This document shows, piece after piece, positions 62,153 to 64,000 of a stretch of 64,000 nucleotides of DNA. The notes under the pieces were generated by a model that saw only the letters and a list, made by a program, of their open reading frames with translations, searched no databases and was not told the origin of the DNA. Within the stretch, counting starts at the first letter, position 1, and each line of letters starts with the position of its first letter. The DNA is from Variovorax sp. WS11 (GTDB lineage Bacteria; Pseudomonadota; Gammaproteobacteria; Burkholderiales; Burkholderiaceae_C): NCBI RefSeq assembly GCF_010499245.1, contig NZ_JAAGOW010000005.1, positions 186,001 to 250,000 of the forward strand. Reading direction: 5' to 3'. The translations under genes were made by a program, and so were the position numbers.

Positions 62153-64000
62153 TCAGCCCAGCGCCTGCTGCAGCATCCCCCATGCCGCGCGCTGACCGGG
62201 ACGATGCACCTGCAGCACCAGCTCGAAGGCCTCGCCCCGGTCGTTGATCGACACGGTGAAGGGGTAGTTGGTGCGTTCCTCCGCCCCCAGCATCTCCATG
62301 CCCGCCCAGATCGCGTTCTGCCCCTCCGGGTCCGCGACCTGCGCATGTCGGTAGTTGAAGATCGTCGAGAACAGCGGCGCCGCCCCCGGCAGCCCGCTGC
62401 AGCGCTGCGCCAGCGACAGCGGCGCGTGCTCGTGGTGCAGCAGGTCCGCCAGTGCCGCGTTGGCCTGCTGCAGGCACTGCGCCACCGTTCCCTCGCCGAG
62501 CCGCAGGCGCAGCGGCAGCGTGTTGATGAACATGCCCAGCGCGCGGTGCGCGCCCTCCCCGCCCTGCATGCGGCCGAAGAGCACGGTGCCGAACACCACG
62601 TCGTCGCGCCCCGTGGTGCGGCCCAGCACCAGCGCCCAGGCCAGGTGGAAGACGGTCGCCGCGCTCACGCCGTGGCGCTGCGCCTGCTCGCGCAGGGCGC
62701 GCGCCGCCGGGCCGTCCAGCAGGCACCGCTCCTCGATCACCTGCGCGCCCTCGATGCGCACGTCGGCCAGTCCGAAGGGCGCCGTGGGCTCGTCCACGTC
62801 CGCCAGCATCCCGCGGAAGAAGGCCTCGTGCTCGGCGGCGCTCGCGCCCAGGCGGGCCTGCGCCACGTAGTTGCGGAAGGGCACCGGCTCGGGCAGCTCG
62901 GCCTCGCGGCCCTGCAGCAGCAGCGCGATCTCCTCGACCAGCAGTTCTTCGGAGGTGTGGTCCAGCGCCAGGTGGTGGGTGGGCAGTTGCAGCAGCCAGC
63001 GCCCGTTCTCTTCGTCGCGCGCGGCAATGCCGCGGATCAACGGCGCCTGCCGCACGTCGATGCGGTAGCGGCTGGCATGCACGTGGGCATTCAGCTGGTC
63101 CGCGACCGCGCCGCCGCCGGCCTCGGGCGCGAACCACGACAGCGGCAGCGGCGCCTCGCGCCACACCACCTGCACCGGCGAGGGCAGGTCTTCCCACAGC
63201 ACCGCGGTGCGCAGGATGTCGTGGCGCGTGATCACCCGCGCCAGGCTGTCGAGAAAGCGCCGCAGCCGCGGCTCGCTGTCGAAGCCCAGCAGCAGGGTCG
63301 TCACGTAGGCGTCGCCCTCGGCCTGCATGAGGTGATGGAACAGGATGCCTTCCTGCAGCGGTGCCAGCGGATAGATGTCCTGGATGTTGGCCGCGCCGCC
63401 GGGCACGGCGGCTTCGATGCGGCGGATCTGCGCATCGTCGAGCGCCACCAGCGGCAGCATCGCGGGCGTGATCGCGGTGCAGCCTCCGGGAATGCCATTG
63501 GGCGGCACGACCACCGCCCGGCGCGACGCGCCGTCGCCGCCCTCGAGCGCCGCGGCGAACTCGGCCAGCCTGGGCTGCTGGAAGAGCAGGCGCACCGGGG
63601 CCTCGCGGCCCTGCTGGCGCAGGCGCTCCAGCAGCTGGATGGCCAGCAGCGAATGGCCGCCCAGCTCGAAGAAACTGTCGTGGCGGCCCACGCGCGGCAC
63701 GCCCAGCAGCTCGGCCCACAGCGCCGCGACGGCCTGCTCGGCCTCGCCCACAGGCGCCTCGTACCCGGCGCTGGTGCCGGCCTCCGGCTGCGGCAGCGCC
63801 TTGCGATCGATCTTGCCGTTGGCGTTGAGCGGCAGTGCGTCCAGCACCATGATGACCGAGGGCACCATGTACTCGGGCAGCACCGCCGACAGCGCGCGCT
63901 TGAGCGCCGTCGGCTCTGCCTCGCCCGCCACGTAGCCGACCAGGCGCGCGCCGCCCGGCCCTTCCTGCGCCAGCACTGCGACCTCGCGCACGCCCGGCTG
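62153..64000 (-). CDS. NRPS, A(end)-PCP-C part (runs off the window)
   Basis: This is 615 codons, open to the right edge. It begins inside an A domain (A10 LPLNANGKIDRKALP, preceded by EYMVPSVIMVL), then a PCP (SFFELGGHSLLAIQLL). The C domain contains IQDIYPLAPLQEGILFHHLM, LQLPTHHLALDHTSEELLVE, GTVLFGRMQGGEGAHRALGM and APLFSTIFNYRHAQ. In the C-domain active site the usual HHxxxDG reads HHLALDH: both His and the Asp remain, but the Gly is His. The stop at 62153 is caused by a frameshift; the next frame continues EIVEALAGGAGRQVR, so translation should run into the following A domain. Confidence 0.9.
   Translation of the reverse strand, partial: QPGVREVAVLAQEGPGGARLVGYVAGEAEPTALKRALSAVLPEYMVPSVIMVLDALPLNANGKIDRKALPQPEAGTSAGYEAPVGEAEQAVAALWAELLGVPRVGRHDSFFELGGHSLLAIQLLERLRQQGREAPVRLLFQQPRLAEFAAALEGGDGASRRAVVVPPNGIPGGCTAITPAMLPLVALDDAQIRRIEAAVPGGAANIQDIYPLAPLQEGILFHHLMQAEGDAYVTTLLLGFDSEPRLRRFLDSLARVITRHDILRTAVLWEDLPSPVQVVWREAPLPLSWFAPEAGGGAVADQLNAHVHASRYRIDVRQAPLIRGIAARDEENGRWLLQLPTHHLALDHTSEELLVEEIALLLQGREAELPEPVPFRNYVAQARLGASAAEHEAFFRGMLADVDEPTAPFGLADVRIEGAQVIEERCLLDGPAARALREQAQRHGVSAATVFHLAWALVLGRTTGRDDVVFGTVLFGRMQGGEGAHRALGMFINTLPLRLRLGEGTVAQCLQQANAALADLLHHEHAPLSLAQRCSGLPGAAPLFSTIFNYRHAQVADPEGQNAIWAGMEMLGAEERTNYPFTVSINDRGEAFELVLQVHRPGQRAAWGMLQQALG

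Overview
The window is 64 kb of GC-rich DNA with long co-directional catabolic operons, many regulators of the LysR, IclR and MarR families, and several orphan Bug/TctC-type solute-binding proteins. These traits, together with Liv-type ABC uptake, a LivM-LivG fusion and CoA-ester pathways, suggest a metabolically versatile betaproteobacterium of the Burkholderiales, probably Comamonadaceae (Variovorax-like). That placement is inferred from gene style only. No rRNA, tRNA or CRISPR array was seen.

Layout. (1) 1-6.2 kb: the start of a TauD/TfdA dioxygenase, two LysR regulators, then a two-component flavin monooxygenase with its flavin reductase, an IclR regulator and a class III CoA-transferase. 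(2) 6.4-12.2 kb: an iron-uptake signalling operon made of a FecI-type sigma factor, a FecR-type anti-sigma factor, a TonB-dependent transducer and a PepSY membrane protein, with two Fur-box-like sites. (3) 12.2-24.3 kb: eleven genes all on the minus strand and closely packed (FAD dehydrogenase, SDR, complete Liv ABC importer, unusual metallo-beta-lactamase-fold protein, MFS transporter, old yellow enzyme, two EthD-domain proteins), with a divergent IclR gene and a strong palindromic operator. It looks like one uptake-and-catabolism unit for an unidentified, possibly cyclic, substrate. (4) 25.3-36.1 kb: a cyclohexanecarboxylate-type (bad/ali) cluster: badR, badH, badI, a frameshifted aliB, aliA, a Bug protein, badK, etfB, etfA and an acetoacetyl-CoA synthetase. 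(5) 36.1-43.4 kb: two CoA-transferases, an SMP-30 lactonase-like protein, two Bug proteins, an enoyl-CoA hydratase and an IclR regulator with a perfect 9-bp-arm operator.

(6) 43.6-54.2 kb is accessory DNA. It has an IS30-family element with exact 30-bp ends but a damaged transposase, a small conserved protein, a Fic protein with an array of 11-bp operator-like repeats, an IS orfA remnant, an orphan ABC binding protein and a DUF2200 gene. It also has a nested mobile structure: a roughly 2.96-kb serine-recombinase element (DUF5372, DUF6788, recombinase) inserted near the 3' end of an IS110 transposase gene. Removing the insert at a 7-bp repeat restores the transposase reading frame exactly. (7) 54.2-64 kb: a secreted M20 peptidase and a large NRPS on the minus strand that runs off the window: A(end)-PCP-C-[A, damaged]-PCP-C-A-PCP-E. 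The damaged adenylation domain keeps all core motifs in order but across several frames, so it is either a decayed domain or a consensus error.

How the parts fit: regions 1, 3, 4 and 5 funnel organic acids and cyclic compounds through CoA esters and beta-oxidation, with electrons passing to EtfAB. Region 2 takes up an iron-siderophore. The NRPS could make a peptide siderophore, but nothing in the window proves that link.
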